A DNA stretch of 26,528 bases, from positions 280,532-307,059 of the forward strand of contig WELA01004091.1 of assembly GCA_009602735.1 (NCBI GenBank), in the 5' to 3' direction. The notes under the pieces were generated by a model. It had not been told where the DNA came from. It searched no databases and was given only the letters and a program-made list of their open reading frames with translations. The DNA is from Mesotaenium endlicherianum (Eukaryota > Streptophyta > Zygnematophyceae > Zygnematales > Mesotaeniaceae). Position numbers and translations under genes: made by a program. Shown here piece after piece: positions 8,561-17,440 of this stretch; position 1 is the stretch's first letter; each line of letters opens with the position of its first letter.

Positions 8561-10721
8561 GAGAGAGCGTGAGGGAGATATCATTGTATTAGACATTTCT
8601 AGAGAAAGAGAGGTGCACGAGTGGCCAGGAAGTGGAGTCGCATTATTTCTCAGAACAAAATCGTCTGCTGCATCTGTGCACGCTTGCGAGCGTGCGTGCG
8701 TGCGTCCGTGCGTGGCTGCGTGCGTGCAGCTTGAGAAAGGCGGGGGAGGATGGGTTCCACATAACGCTGCTGCGCCAGCTGCTCATCCTGGCGCTGCGCA
8801 ACGTGGTGGGCCTCGACGCCATCGACAGGATGGTGACCCCCGAGGGCGTCATGGGGCTGGAGCCCATTGCGGGCGAGCGCGTCGAGTTTGAGGGGGCCAT
8901 GGACAGCGCCAGCGAGGAGCAGCCTGTGTGCTTCCAACGGGCCATCATCCCGGGCTTCCTCAAGGTTGCCCCCTCCCCACGCCTTGCCTCCTCTCCCTTC
9001 CCCTCCCCCCCCCCCTTCCTCTCCTTTGATCCTCCTTCCGGCTTTTCCCTGCCGCTGGGAAACATGCATTGTGCAGTATGAGTGCTGGCGTACATGTCAA
9101 TATTTACGTGGATTCCCACGCGCATATAAGTAGTCTTGCATATGTTCAAGTATGTACATCTTCATATGTGTGACCAATCTGTGCATGGACCCACACACAT
9201 ACACACACACGTATGTATACACGTAGGCCACAGCAGCAGCTTAAGAGTGTCTGATTGGAAAGGGGGGGGGAGGGGGGGNCCTGGGCCTGGGACTGGGGCT
9301 AAATTGCTGCTGCTGCCGCTGTTGCTGCTGGCGCTGATGTGACAGGCTATCACGTATCCCGGGGGGCCGCCCGTGGCCACCATTTTCCAGGAGAGGCTAG
9401 TTAAAGTTCTCGGCCTGGATGATGAGGTTGAGAGTGGAAGCGCAAGCGGCAGCGAGGGTTCTGCGGGCGCCAGGCCCCTGCGCCTGCTGTGGCTGTCCAG
9501 AACCGGTGCTACGACAGGTGGCAGGCGCATGTTGACGCCCGACAGCCGGGATGCCCTCAAGGCCATGCTGGGCGAATTTGACATGGAGGTACGCACGCCC
9601 GCATGTGGCTGCACTGCCCCTGGTGCTTTCTCCAACGTGTTATGTATGGCTCTCTCCTGTCAACATCTCTCTTCTGCACATGTATGTGTGCGTGTGTGTG
9701 TGCATGTGAGTGCACATGGTGAGTGTGAATAGTTGCCTGTGTGCGTATTCCCTACCTGTGTGGTGGGTACATACGTGTGCATGTTTATCTATGTAGAAGG
9801 AGTAAGTCATTCTCTCCTGCAAGAGCCCTGCACGCCTCCATGGTGGACAGGTGTGTCAGGATACTGACCACCATTTTTCAAACTAAAGGGCTTACGGGTG
9901 TAGGATTGAAAAGTAGGATGTAAGAGTTCTCAATCTGGCGCTGCTGGCGCTGCCGCAGGTGGTTGGTTGCTGACATCAAGCAACGCTCTGCGTGCTGGCT
10001 GAGCTATCAAGGGCAGGCACATGCGTGTGCACGTCCGTGAGTGCATGTGTATGCACGCCTGTGACTGCATGGAAGAGAGCGGGCTTGCGGCAGGCACTAG
10101 CAGCCGGCGGTGTGTGACCACAGGCAAAGCGGACGGCGGTGAATGTGGCAGGTGGAGGAGGTGGAGTTTGGGGGCTTGACATTCCGCGAGCAGTTCCGTT
10201 ACATCCGCCGCGCCGACATCGTGCTGGCGGTGCACGGCGCGGCGCTCGTGAACGCGTGCTCCTTTGCGCGCAACAGCACCGTGATCGTGGAGATCCAGCC
10301 GTACCACATCTACCACCACATGTACCTCACGCAGGCCGTCAACACGGGCGTCACCTTCCTGATGCACCAGAACCACCAGGGGCCGCCGCAGCCGCAGGAC
10401 GAGGAGTTTGCGGGCGTGGGGCTGGCCGAGTGCATGTCCTTCAACACGCGCTGCAAGGAGTACTTCACGCACCACCGCAAGGTGGTCCTCACGCGCGACG
10501 ACGTGGACAACCTGCGCCAGCTCGTGCGCCTGGCGCGCCACATCAGCCGAGACGCGCACCAGGACCCCGCCGCCGCGGGGGATCGCCTCGCCGCCCGCTT
10601 CCCGGAGCTCTGCGTGGCCGAAAAGCGCGACAACCTCTGCCGCTCCGACGTGCTGCGCTCTCCCTTTGCCGACCCGCAGTTTGAGTGCGTGCTGCGGCAG
10701 GAGTGCCCTGGCTTCCACTGA
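6798..10721 (+). CDS. GT61-family glycosyltransferase, six-exon model
   Basis: Proposed exons are 6798-7278, 7404-7565, 7990-8092, 8730-8964, 9346-9588 and 10152-10721. All five introns are GT-AG and all junction phases agree (1, 1, 2, 0, 0), giving 1,794 nt, or 597 residues plus stop. Residues 3-20 form a hydrophobic signal anchor, followed by a Cys-rich stem (CTCY...CCGQSLCICKNIC). A GT61-like NIAHFI motif spans the first junction (about 155-160). VCFQRAI, the family's conserved Cys-Phe motif, is at about 315. The last exon carries ADIVLAVHGAALVNA (HGAAL at 436-440), the GT61/DUF563 hallmark. GT61 enzymes are Golgi or ER type II proteins that transfer xylose, arabinose or GlcNAc; the donor sugar cannot be told here. 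Exons 1-3 are near 45-50% GC, whereas exons 4-6 are much richer. The last exon is certain; the joins to exons 1-3 are inferred. TGTAA follows the stop by about 60 bp. Confidence 0.65.
7922..7971 (+). repeat. (CTGCC)n tandem repeat in a GT61 intron
   Basis: About ten copies of a 5-bp unit lie just upstream of the exon starting at 7990. The pyrimidine-rich strand lies upstream of the acceptor and may serve as its polypyrimidine tract. Confidence 0.9.
8143..8211 (+). repeat. (TG)n/(CG)n alternating purine-pyrimidine tract
   Basis: TG units pass into CGCGCGCG and then GTGTGAGTGTGCGCACGCGC. This is a classic Z-DNA-prone pattern, inside the GT61 intron 8093-8729. It is complementary in type to the CA tract at 8490-8566. 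Confidence 0.9.
8490..8566 (+). repeat. (CG)n(CA)n tract
   Basis: CACACACGCACACGCG is followed by GCGCGCGCGCG and about 14 CA units, then GA units. It lies in the same intron as the TG tract about 300 bp upstream, and ORFs through it are low-complexity artefacts. Confidence 0.9.
8681..8729 (+). repeat. (GCGT)n tract ending at an exon acceptor
   Basis: Degenerate GCGT/GCGTGC repeats run directly into the acceptor GCGTGCAG of the GT61 exon at 8730. Confidence 0.7.
9261..9279 (+). repeat. Poly-G run with an unresolved base
   Basis: A nine-G run, one A, a seven-G run, and then the window's only N at 9279. It lies in the GT61 intron 8965-9345, so its uncertain length does not affect the protein model. 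Confidence 0.9.
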
Positions 10722-11900
10722 TCTGTGGCCATGTCCGCCTGCCAGCTTGTCACCTTGAGGTATTCGGCGGGGGCCAGCCGTGATTGTAATCGTAGCTGTA
10801 GCTGTGAGTATAATTATTTATCCTCTATTTATGAGGGGGGCCTGGCGGTTTTGCTCTGCAATGCAGTGCTGCATCTGACTACCCACACTTTTGGCACAGG
10901 GTACATGCTTACGGGGTTTTGAGGTGCTGTGGCGTTATTTAAGTATATCTCCGATGTAGCAGCGCGGAGGTGCATGATGAAGTGGGGCATGGATTGTGAG
11001 AGTGGTACTAGCAGCATGGGCAGATACAAGCTGTTGCCGCATTGAGGAACGAGCATGTGCTTGCCTTGTTCTGGCCATGTCCTATCTACTGAGCATGTAT
11101 ACAAGTCACGTGTAATTGTTGTAATTTTCAAATGTCCAATGGTCAGCTTTTGCATCGTTGAGCTTTTTTGAATGTCTTGGATATGCGCAAATGAGATGAA
11201 GACAGCATCCCTTTAATTTCTCCTAGAATACAAGTGATATACAGCAGCTAGCCACTTGTGGCATTGCTTATGTATCTTAATTTGTGCGTCATCCTTGACC
11301 TCATACTGGCGCTCCACTAAGTTAAGAATGAACAGTATTCACTGAATACTAGGTCTTTGGCTTGCACGTGCATTTTAGTTGTTGTGTAAGTCATCAAAAA
11401 CAATCTGGCATTCAAGCGTGAAAAGGTCAGAAATCTTTGTCAAGCGGAGCTCTTATTCTTTAACTAGAACCATTTCATTCAGCGCTTTTTATGTTCATGC
11501 AATTTGCTGAAATTGTTGAATAAGTCATGTCAGTGTTTGCCTATTTCTACTGTATGCTTGCACTTCATCAGATTTTTTCTTGTTGAAGTAGAGGCTCATA
11601 CTATCAACTTTGAAATTCATCAAAGTTTTATTCTCACATATAACTTTACAAGGACGTGAGGTATTGAAATCAATCAAGAATGCACTTGCACTTGTTTAGT
11701 CGTCATATAAAATAGATGGAGTTGCACGGTTCACCCCAAAGAACAAAAATTGCACTTTTGACGTTAGCATGTGGATTTCTTCAGCTCTTTAATTGTGTTT
11801 TGTTATTCAAAATATGAATGCGTTGAAATACATGATAGATGTATCTCTATCAGCTTCTTTCTTTTATGAAGTATCAGCTATACATTTTTTAGACTATTTT
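10722..11900. other. AT-rich intergenic stretch, no gene seen
   Basis: It starts with the GT61 3' UTR (TGTAA near 10,784). The rest is AT-rich with only short, featureless open frames. The part next to element A could include the unrecognised outer end of its 3' LTR. Confidence 0.55.
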
Positions 11901-11908
11901 CTACATTA

Positions 11909-12263
11909 AATGTCCAATATGTAGAGACAATTTCAACGGGTGAAACATAGAAGGCTCAATGTCGTGCCTAACAGTGTCGGTCCCTCGACACGTGCGTAGC
12001 CTTCCAGCACGTGTGCCTTCGACCTGGTCGATGTGTCGGTGGCCCTCCTCACGTGTGGGCAAACATGGTCGATCGACCTTCGCACGTGTGTCGGTGACAA
12101 GCCTTACCAGGGTTAACCCATCCCTGGGTTCCTGAACTTGCACCATGCAACCATGACCAACACTCACGGCTTCGTTCTCCTTTACCCAGCTCTCACCATC
12201 TGCTTATCTTAAGACTTAGCAGAAAAATTTAAAAATACTTGTCTTGCCTTAATTACCTTTACA
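11909..12263 (-). repeat. Putative 3' LTR of element A (outer end unresolved)
   Basis: On the minus strand the polypurine tract is followed at 12263 by TGTAAAGGTAATTAAGG, a typical LTR start (TG). The region contains a GGTTAAC-centred CCAG/CTGG inverted motif (about 12,105-12,135) resembling motifs in the other two LTRs of the window, and four CACGTG palindromes. The left boundary is a guess because no second copy is visible for comparison. Confidence 0.5.
11989..12088. promoter_or_regulatory. Cluster of four G-box (CACGTG) palindromes in the LTR
   Basis: CACGTG occurs at 11989-11994, 12008-12013, 12050-12055 and 12083-12088, with GTCGA-type sequence between copies. In plants CACGTG binds bZIP and bHLH factors. 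In an LTR it would be a natural promoter or enhancer module; that use is inferred. Confidence 0.5.
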
Positions 12264-12275
12264 CCCCTCCCTTTC
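12264..12275 (-). other. Polypurine tract of element A
   Basis: The minus strand reads GAAAGGGAGGGG, directly abutting the LTR start TGTAAAGG and 35 bp after the integrase stop. Such a tract primes plus-strand DNA synthesis in LTR retroelements. Confidence 0.75.
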
Positions 12276-12309
12276 AGCTGAGGCGTCCCTGCCTTTCTGC
12301 TGAAAGCTA

Positions 12310-13395
12310 TTATTTTCCAGCCTTGCAACTAGGGGGTTTAGGAAGGCAGTCAGGACATTCCCGTCGTCCTGCCATAATCTCTTCCTTGCAAAGGCAGAAA
12401 GTGTGCCAACGGGCACCACACTTATCGTAAGTCACCATTGCTTCCTGATCATCCAGCACTTTGCAGCTGGCACAAGGCGTAGCTGGCACCAATTCCTCGT
12501 GCACAATCCTAACCGTAGGATCCATATTTGGCAAATGGCATAGCGAGCAATTCTGCACGTGGTCTCTCATGGTTTTACCATAAGAACCTTCCGGTTCTAA
12601 TACACCATTGTCAAATGCATGTTTCACGCGTAAGATCACTGCACCTAAACTGGTGTCGATGGTGGTCTTGGTCTGACGCTTGCGGTAGACAAAGTCTCCT
12701 TCTTGAATCTGCGTCATCTGCAGGCGGTAGCTCCCGTCTCGCGTCCTGGCGTAACGCTGCTTATCTCTATTTTGTGCAATTTTCAGATTGTCCAGCGCAG
12801 CTGGCATCATGCGCTCAAATGACGCCTTACGGCGTACCATCACCTTTAGCAGTTCGTCAGGGCTGTCCAGGTCTTTCACCTGTTCAATCTCCTGTTTGAT
12901 GCTGCTGGGCACAATTGGACTTCTTCCAAACAGTATCTGATAAGGCGAGTAATTCGCCAAAGCAACTTGCTTGCTAAATCTGTAACCCATAACCAGCCAT
13001 GGCAGGGCCAGATCCCAGTCACGCTTATCATACTCAAGGCAAAATTTGCGTAAAGCAGACTTAATGGTTTGCACCATCCGTTCTGCCAGACCATCTGCTT
13101 GTGGGTGGTCTCTAGACGTAGTGCGATGGTCAATGAAGCATTTATCTAGGAGTTTCTGAAAAGATCCTTGGAACTCAGACCCTTGGTCTGTCAGCACTTC
13201 TGCTGGGGCTCCATGACGTACAATCACACTATTGAGGAGCGCTTCCGCGGTCCCCAAGCTTTCCTTAGCGGTTAGAGGTACCACCTCTATCCACTTAGAA
13301 AAATGCTCAATCATGACCATAATGTACTTGCTTCCTCGCTTGGACAGCGGTAGCTCACCTGCGAGATCGCAGCTCCACCGGTAGCCTAGGCCCAT
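12310..13395 (-). CDS. Element A integrase core with C-terminal PHD-type zinc finger
   Basis: This is a 361-residue open frame. Coding actually begins slightly upstream: in this frame the residues before the Met read LQPLPI, the usual linker after the integrase zinc domain. The HHCC zinc domain is in the overlapping frame of the RT ORF, so a one-base shift separates them. The catalytic triad is present: Asp10, Asp70 (TDQGSEF) and Glu105 (ADGLAERM). Spacing between the last two is 34 residues, one fewer than usual. After a C-terminal region (about 230-300) comes a C4HC3 array: C308-x2-C311-x11-Y323-x2-C326-x4-H331-x2-C334-x12-C347-x2-C350. It fits a PHD finger in every spacing, with Tyr in place of the third Cys. 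Many gypsy integrases end in a chromodomain that steers insertion; a PHD finger would be an alternative chromatin reader. The C-to-Y change may have disabled it in this copy. Confidence 0.85.
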   Translation of the reverse strand: MGLGYRWSCDLAGELPLSKRGSKYIMVMIEHFSKWIEVVPLTAKESLGTAEALLNSVIVRHGAPAEVLTDQGSEFQGSFQKLLDKCFIDHRTTSRDHPQADGLAERMVQTIKSALRKFCLEYDKRDWDLALPWLVMGYRFSKQVALANYSPYQILFGRSPIVPSSIKQEIEQVKDLDSPDELLKVMVRRKASFERMMPAALDNLKIAQNRDKQRYARTRDGSYRLQMTQIQEGDFVYRKRQTKTTIDTSLGAVILRVKHAFDNGVLEPEGSYGKTMRDHVQNCSLCHLPNMDPTVRIVHEELVPATPCASCKVLDDQEAMVTYDKCGARWHTFCLCKEEIMAGRRECPDCLPKPPSCKAGK

Positions 13396-15347
13396 GATTG
13401 GCAGAGGTTGCAGGTGTGGGTGTTGCTGCGTAAACCGGCCTTGACGCGGTCGCAGCTTGTACAGGCCTTGATCACATCCTCACACTGCTGCTTCATGCCC
13501 CTCCACCAGTTAGACAGCTCTAGAAGACTGTATGCCTTCTTGACACCGTAGTGTCCAGTATTCTCATGCATTTCTTGCACCAGAGCTCGTCTTTTGGTGG
13601 GTTCTGGCACTAATTTTTCCTGACCAGTTTCTTCAATCTTGAAGAGGTTATTGCATTTCCAGCAAAACCTTTTAGTCCGATGGCCTACGTGGTCCTTTTC
13701 TTTTGCCGATAATCCTTCTATATGGGTCCCCGTCTTCAACCAATGCATAGTGGCTTGATCTTTCCAGATCTCTGGACTGAACAAGGGTAGGGGCTCAGCT
13801 TCTCCTGATGCTACCATTCTAGCCATTTCGGCCAGGCAGGCGGCCAATTCTGTGGGGTTGCTCGGGTCTTCATCTTTTCGAGCCCCTGTTCTGTCGTCTG
13901 CGGATGGGTCCGGGTTCCTGCTGAGTCCATCCGCGTCGTTGTTGAGTATACCTGCTCGGTGTATCACCGTCATCTGGTACTCCTGAAGCTTGAGAGCCCA
14001 ACAAGCGAGTTTTCCAGTGAGGTCTCCATTCTTCATCAGCCAGAGTAACGGCGAATAATCTGTGATCAGCGTGAAGGGCCTCCCCCATAGATACTCTCTG
14101 AAATGTGCAACAGCCCAAACCACTGCCAGTAGCTCTCCTTCGTAGGACGAGTAGTTGCTCTCTGCTCGGTTGTTAGAGCGTGAGGCATAGGCAATGACGT
14201 ACTCCTCTCTAGGACTTTCGGCCTGAGTGAGTACTGCGCCAATTCCCACACGACTCCAGTCAGTGTGTAGATTGAACGGCTTGGAGTAGTCAGGTGTTCG
14301 CAAGACTGGGGCTGTTACCAGCCGCTCCTTGAGCTCGTTCATGGCCTTCTCTTGGGCTTCCGTCCACACAAAAGGTACGTCCTTTTTCAGGAGTTCTGTC
14401 AAAGGTTTACCAATTTTGCTATAATCCTTCACAAATTTACGATAGTATCCGCTTAGCCCTAACAGAGCTTTCAGCTTAGACACATTCGCTGGTGCAGGTA
14501 TCTTGTAAATGGCTTCATACTTTACAGCCTGAGGGGACATAGCATTGTTCCCAATCTCATGTCCTAAGTAAGGCACATGTGCTTCAAAGAATCTGCACTT
14601 TCCAGGATGCAGTGTCATCTGAGATTTCTCTAAGCGCTGGAACACTTGTTCCAAGTGCTCAAGGTGCTCCTCTATGGACTTGCTGAATACCACTACGTCA
14701 TCAATGTATGGTTTTGCAAAATCCAGCCCCTCCAGCACTTTATCCATAGTCCTCTGAAAGATGGCTGGAGCATTTTTCAGCCCAAACGGCACTACCGTCC
14801 ATTGCCAAAGTTCCCTGTGAGCCCAGAAAGCGGTCTTACCTCGATCCTCTCTTTTTGCAGGGATCTGGTTGAACCCTTGGCGTAGATCGATGATGCTGAA
14901 CACCTTCCCGGTGGTAGCAATTGCAAAGATCCGCTCTGGTGTAGGCATCACATAGCTGTCTGGCTTCGTGTGAAGGTTCAGTCGTCTGTAGTCCCCACAC
15001 ATACGAGTGGCTGTATAATTGCCATCTTCGTCCTTCTTGGCAACTACTACCGTGAGAGCTCCATGTATTGAGGTTGATTTTTCAATCATGCCGAGCTTGT
15101 GCAGCTCCTGGCAAGTTTTCTCCACACAATCCCATTCGGTTTGACTGAGCTTATGCGGCCCAAGTCTGACTGGGTTATTAGTAGTTAGTGTGATTTCACA
15201 CACACTGGCGGTGGTTCTACCAATCTCCTCTTTGGTAAAAGCAAACACCTTGCGGTGCTTCCTCAACAGCCGTACTTCTTGTGCACTCTGTTGGGCTGAG
15301 ACCATGTTTCCAATGGTGAAGACCTCACTTGCTGGCTGCTTTTCCAC
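13386..15347 (-). CDS. Element A reverse transcriptase, RNase H and integrase zinc domain
   Basis: This 653-residue open frame is part of a polyprotein, so it has no true start codon of its own: an in-frame TAG at 15369-15371 cuts it from the preceding linker. The RT palm and fingers span about 90-270, with a catalytic Asp in IIDLRQGFNQIP (154) and YIDD at 214-217. RNase H follows, with acidic residues D363 (LHTDWS), E405 (YEGELLAVVWA), D430 (LITDYSPL) and D471 (DADGLSR). The usual His after TD is Tyr. A CWKC pair sits at 562-565. The integrase HHCC domain is H594-x4-H599-x29-C629-x2-C632, the canonical spacing. The frame then ends 21 residues on, where the integrase core continues in another frame. 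The RT active site is intact although the copy as a whole is broken. Confidence 0.93.
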   Translation of the reverse strand: MEKQPASEVFTIGNMVSAQQSAQEVRLLRKHRKVFAFTKEEIGRTTASVCEITLTTNNPVRLGPHKLSQTEWDCVEKTCQELHKLGMIEKSTSIHGALTVVVAKKDEDGNYTATRMCGDYRRLNLHTKPDSYVMPTPERIFAIATTGKVFSIIDLRQGFNQIPAKREDRGKTAFWAHRELWQWTVVPFGLKNAPAIFQRTMDKVLEGLDFAKPYIDDVVVFSKSIEEHLEHLEQVFQRLEKSQMTLHPGKCRFFEAHVPYLGHEIGNNAMSPQAVKYEAIYKIPAPANVSKLKALLGLSGYYRKFVKDYSKIGKPLTELLKKDVPFVWTEAQEKAMNELKERLVTAPVLRTPDYSKPFNLHTDWSRVGIGAVLTQAESPREEYVIAYASRSNNRAESNYSSYEGELLAVVWAVAHFREYLWGRPFTLITDYSPLLWLMKNGDLTGKLACWALKLQEYQMTVIHRAGILNNDADGLSRNPDPSADDRTGARKDEDPSNPTELAACLAEMARMVASGEAEPLPLFSPEIWKDQATMHWLKTGTHIEGLSAKEKDHVGHRTKRFCWKCNNLFKIEETGQEKLVPEPTKRRALVQEMHENTGHYGVKKAYSLLELSNWWRGMKQQCEDVIKACTSCDRVKAGLRSNTHTCNLCQSWA

Positions 15348-15368
15348 AACACAGGCATCTAGTAGTTG

Positions 15369-17435
15369 CTACTCTTTGGGTCCGGGTGGGGGCTTTCCGC
15401 CCTCATCCTGGCCTTCAGGCTTTCCTGCCTGATTGTTAGGCGGTGAAGTGGCAGGCTTCGCAGCTTGCTCCTCCGCTATCTCAGGCTTGGCGGCCTGCTT
15501 CTTAGGCCTCTTACCTTTCCCGATAGATTGTCGCCTTTCTGGCTGCGTGGCGTAGGTCAGGTGCCTTCGGATGGGCTGCCTCAAGAATCTTTCTTTATCA
15601 GCCGCAGTCCAGCTGGTCCCTGTTCCTCCTTCTTCACGTGGTGGGGGTGGGTTTGGCAAAGGCCACCCTGCTGGATCTGCTCTGGGGTCAATTGTCCAAC
15701 CCCATTCGCGCTCAATGGTAGCTATGCGCGCAACGGTTGTGCCAAACTCCTCCCTGACTGGTGGCGTAACCGTCCATGCTTGTGTCATAGTCTGCGATCT
15801 TTGGGCCGCAGCTAGTTGTGCGTATACAACATTTTATGCTGTCAAGCGGCTTATGGTTCTTCTTAGCTCTACCAGTTCCCTTTTCGACACTGCAGGTGTT
15901 CTAGGAGCTGCACTGTCCTTCTCCCACGTTCCAGTGATTAAAGGGCGCACCATGGGAATGTGAATTCCCAATGTCATGGCTTTGCGAATTAAGCCATCCT
16001 CTCCCTCTCTCTGCGGAATCTCTAGGATAGGTTGCGGAGAAGGAGCCGTGGTTCCTTTCGGAACCCCTGCTCTCTAAGCTGTTCCCCTGTACCTGAGGTA
16101 ACGTATCAGCATCCGCCTGAAAGGTGCGTTCCCTTCCCGGGCAATCTTTCTTGGCCTGCTTGCGCGACCGTGAGAATTTCCTTGTGTTGGCTCCACCTTA
16201 GCGGTGTAGGCAGCCACTTCCCGCGGCTGTTGAAGCTGATGTGGGGTAGCTTCTGAAACTGGCAGTCTGTCGGTTGGAGTGCTTGATGTAGGCGACCTTA
16301 GATTGTTGTAAAGATCGGTCGGGCTGGGTCCTTCCATCATCAATTGGTCGTTCACCCAGTTATCCATTCTGAGTTCTTGTAGCTCCAATACATCCAGTTC
16401 TGGGGTAGGAAAACGTGGAATTGCTTTCTGAATCTCCTCTTCATTGGTGACTGCCGGCAGGTCAAACCCTGGAAGGTCTAGCAACTTTGCCTCATCTTCA
16501 ACTGATTTCTCCACTCCGGGTGGTGGCATTTCTCCTTCATTGTCGGTGTTGAGTTTTGCCAAGTTGACGATGGCCAATTGCAGAGCGCTTGCCGCCTTAG
16601 CCACTTCCCATTCCTGGTGTTGTCAGGCGCCTGCGTCCAGCAGCTGCTCCATGATTTGCCTTGCAATGTGTTCAGCTGTTTGACTGGCTGAACCCTGCTG
16701 TTGCCCCTTAGCTTTCGGCTCTGAACTCATCAGGGCAGGTGTTGTAGACAGTTTCTTGTCCAACTCCTCCTGGCGTTCTTCGAATATTACTTCGAGACAT
16801 ATGGTCTTCGCAGACCCTCCAAAATCTCCTGAGTTCTGGCTACTCTCTTCGGCCCATTCACCAAGAGTGCACTGGCGTTCTTGCCTTGGTGCTTGATTTA
16901 GGCAGTATCCAGTATTTTCAGTTGTAGGCTTAGGAGCCTTCTTCTCAGCCTCTTCTGACATATCTTGTAACGATACTTGCTCTGGTGAAGACGATAGACA
17001 CCTTTGATTAGCTTCCCAACTACTTGAGCTTTCCTGCCAATAGTCTCCATGTCCAGCTGCCCTTGGGCTGAGGGGGGTGTCATACCCTGACCTAGCTTCT
17101 TCTGGGGCTTCTTCACATCTTAATGTCGTTGTTCCACGAGGTGAGCTCCCAAACATTTGGCTGTGAGTGGCGTTTCTCACAGATAATGGGGTGTCATGCG
17201 TGTCGTCCTCCACTCCTGGCAGCGGTGTTGCTTGCTCAGGTGCCTGATCCCTCATGGGTGTATCCTCTCTTTCCAGAGGTGCTTGTAATTCACAGGTCCG
17301 GTTATCAATCTGGTCCAATAGCTCCCGACATCGCATCAGTTCTCCCATCCTATCTTCCTGGTATGCTTGGTTTACAGCGGCTGCCGCTGCGTCTCTTCGC
17401 ACCCAGTATTCTTCTTGTTGCTGATGTGCCGTTCT
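15369..17435 (-). pseudogene. Element A linker region between methyltransferase and RT, function unknown
   Basis: A single frame of about 690 residues runs from the left edge of the LTR insertion to the RT frame. It is broken only by TGA at 16623-16625, TAG at 16074-16076, TAA at 15834-15836 and TAG at 15369-15371. Composition is low-complexity: acidic, Ser/Pro/Thr-rich with repeated DTPL motifs (about 17,040-17,280), a mixed middle (16074-16604), and a Lys/Pro/Ala-rich end (15369-15788). No domain is recognised. Because the frame continues from the methyltransferase on one side and into RT on the other, it is polyprotein rather than spacer. It could be a tether, a methyltransferase accessory region or capsid-like material. 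Confidence 0.75.
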
Positions 17436-17440
17436 GATAG
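17436..17440 (+). repeat. Target-site duplication, left copy (GATAG)
   Basis: GATAG directly precedes the TGTAATGAATC end of the LTR insertion and is repeated exactly at 18755-18759. Confidence 0.9.

Noticed and set aside
8140..8572. Small ORFs across the TG/CA/CG tracts on both strands
   Set aside because: They encode only repeated Cys-Val, Thr-His or Arg-Ala and lie in an intron.
3841..11160. Shared words such as AATGTCCAATGG near 3,857 and 11,128
   Set aside because: The match is about 12 bp without extension, so no dispersed repeat can be claimed.
11901..12167. Minus-strand 88-residue ORF in the LTR region
   Set aside because: It is formed by the CACGTG-rich repeats and has no protein-like features.
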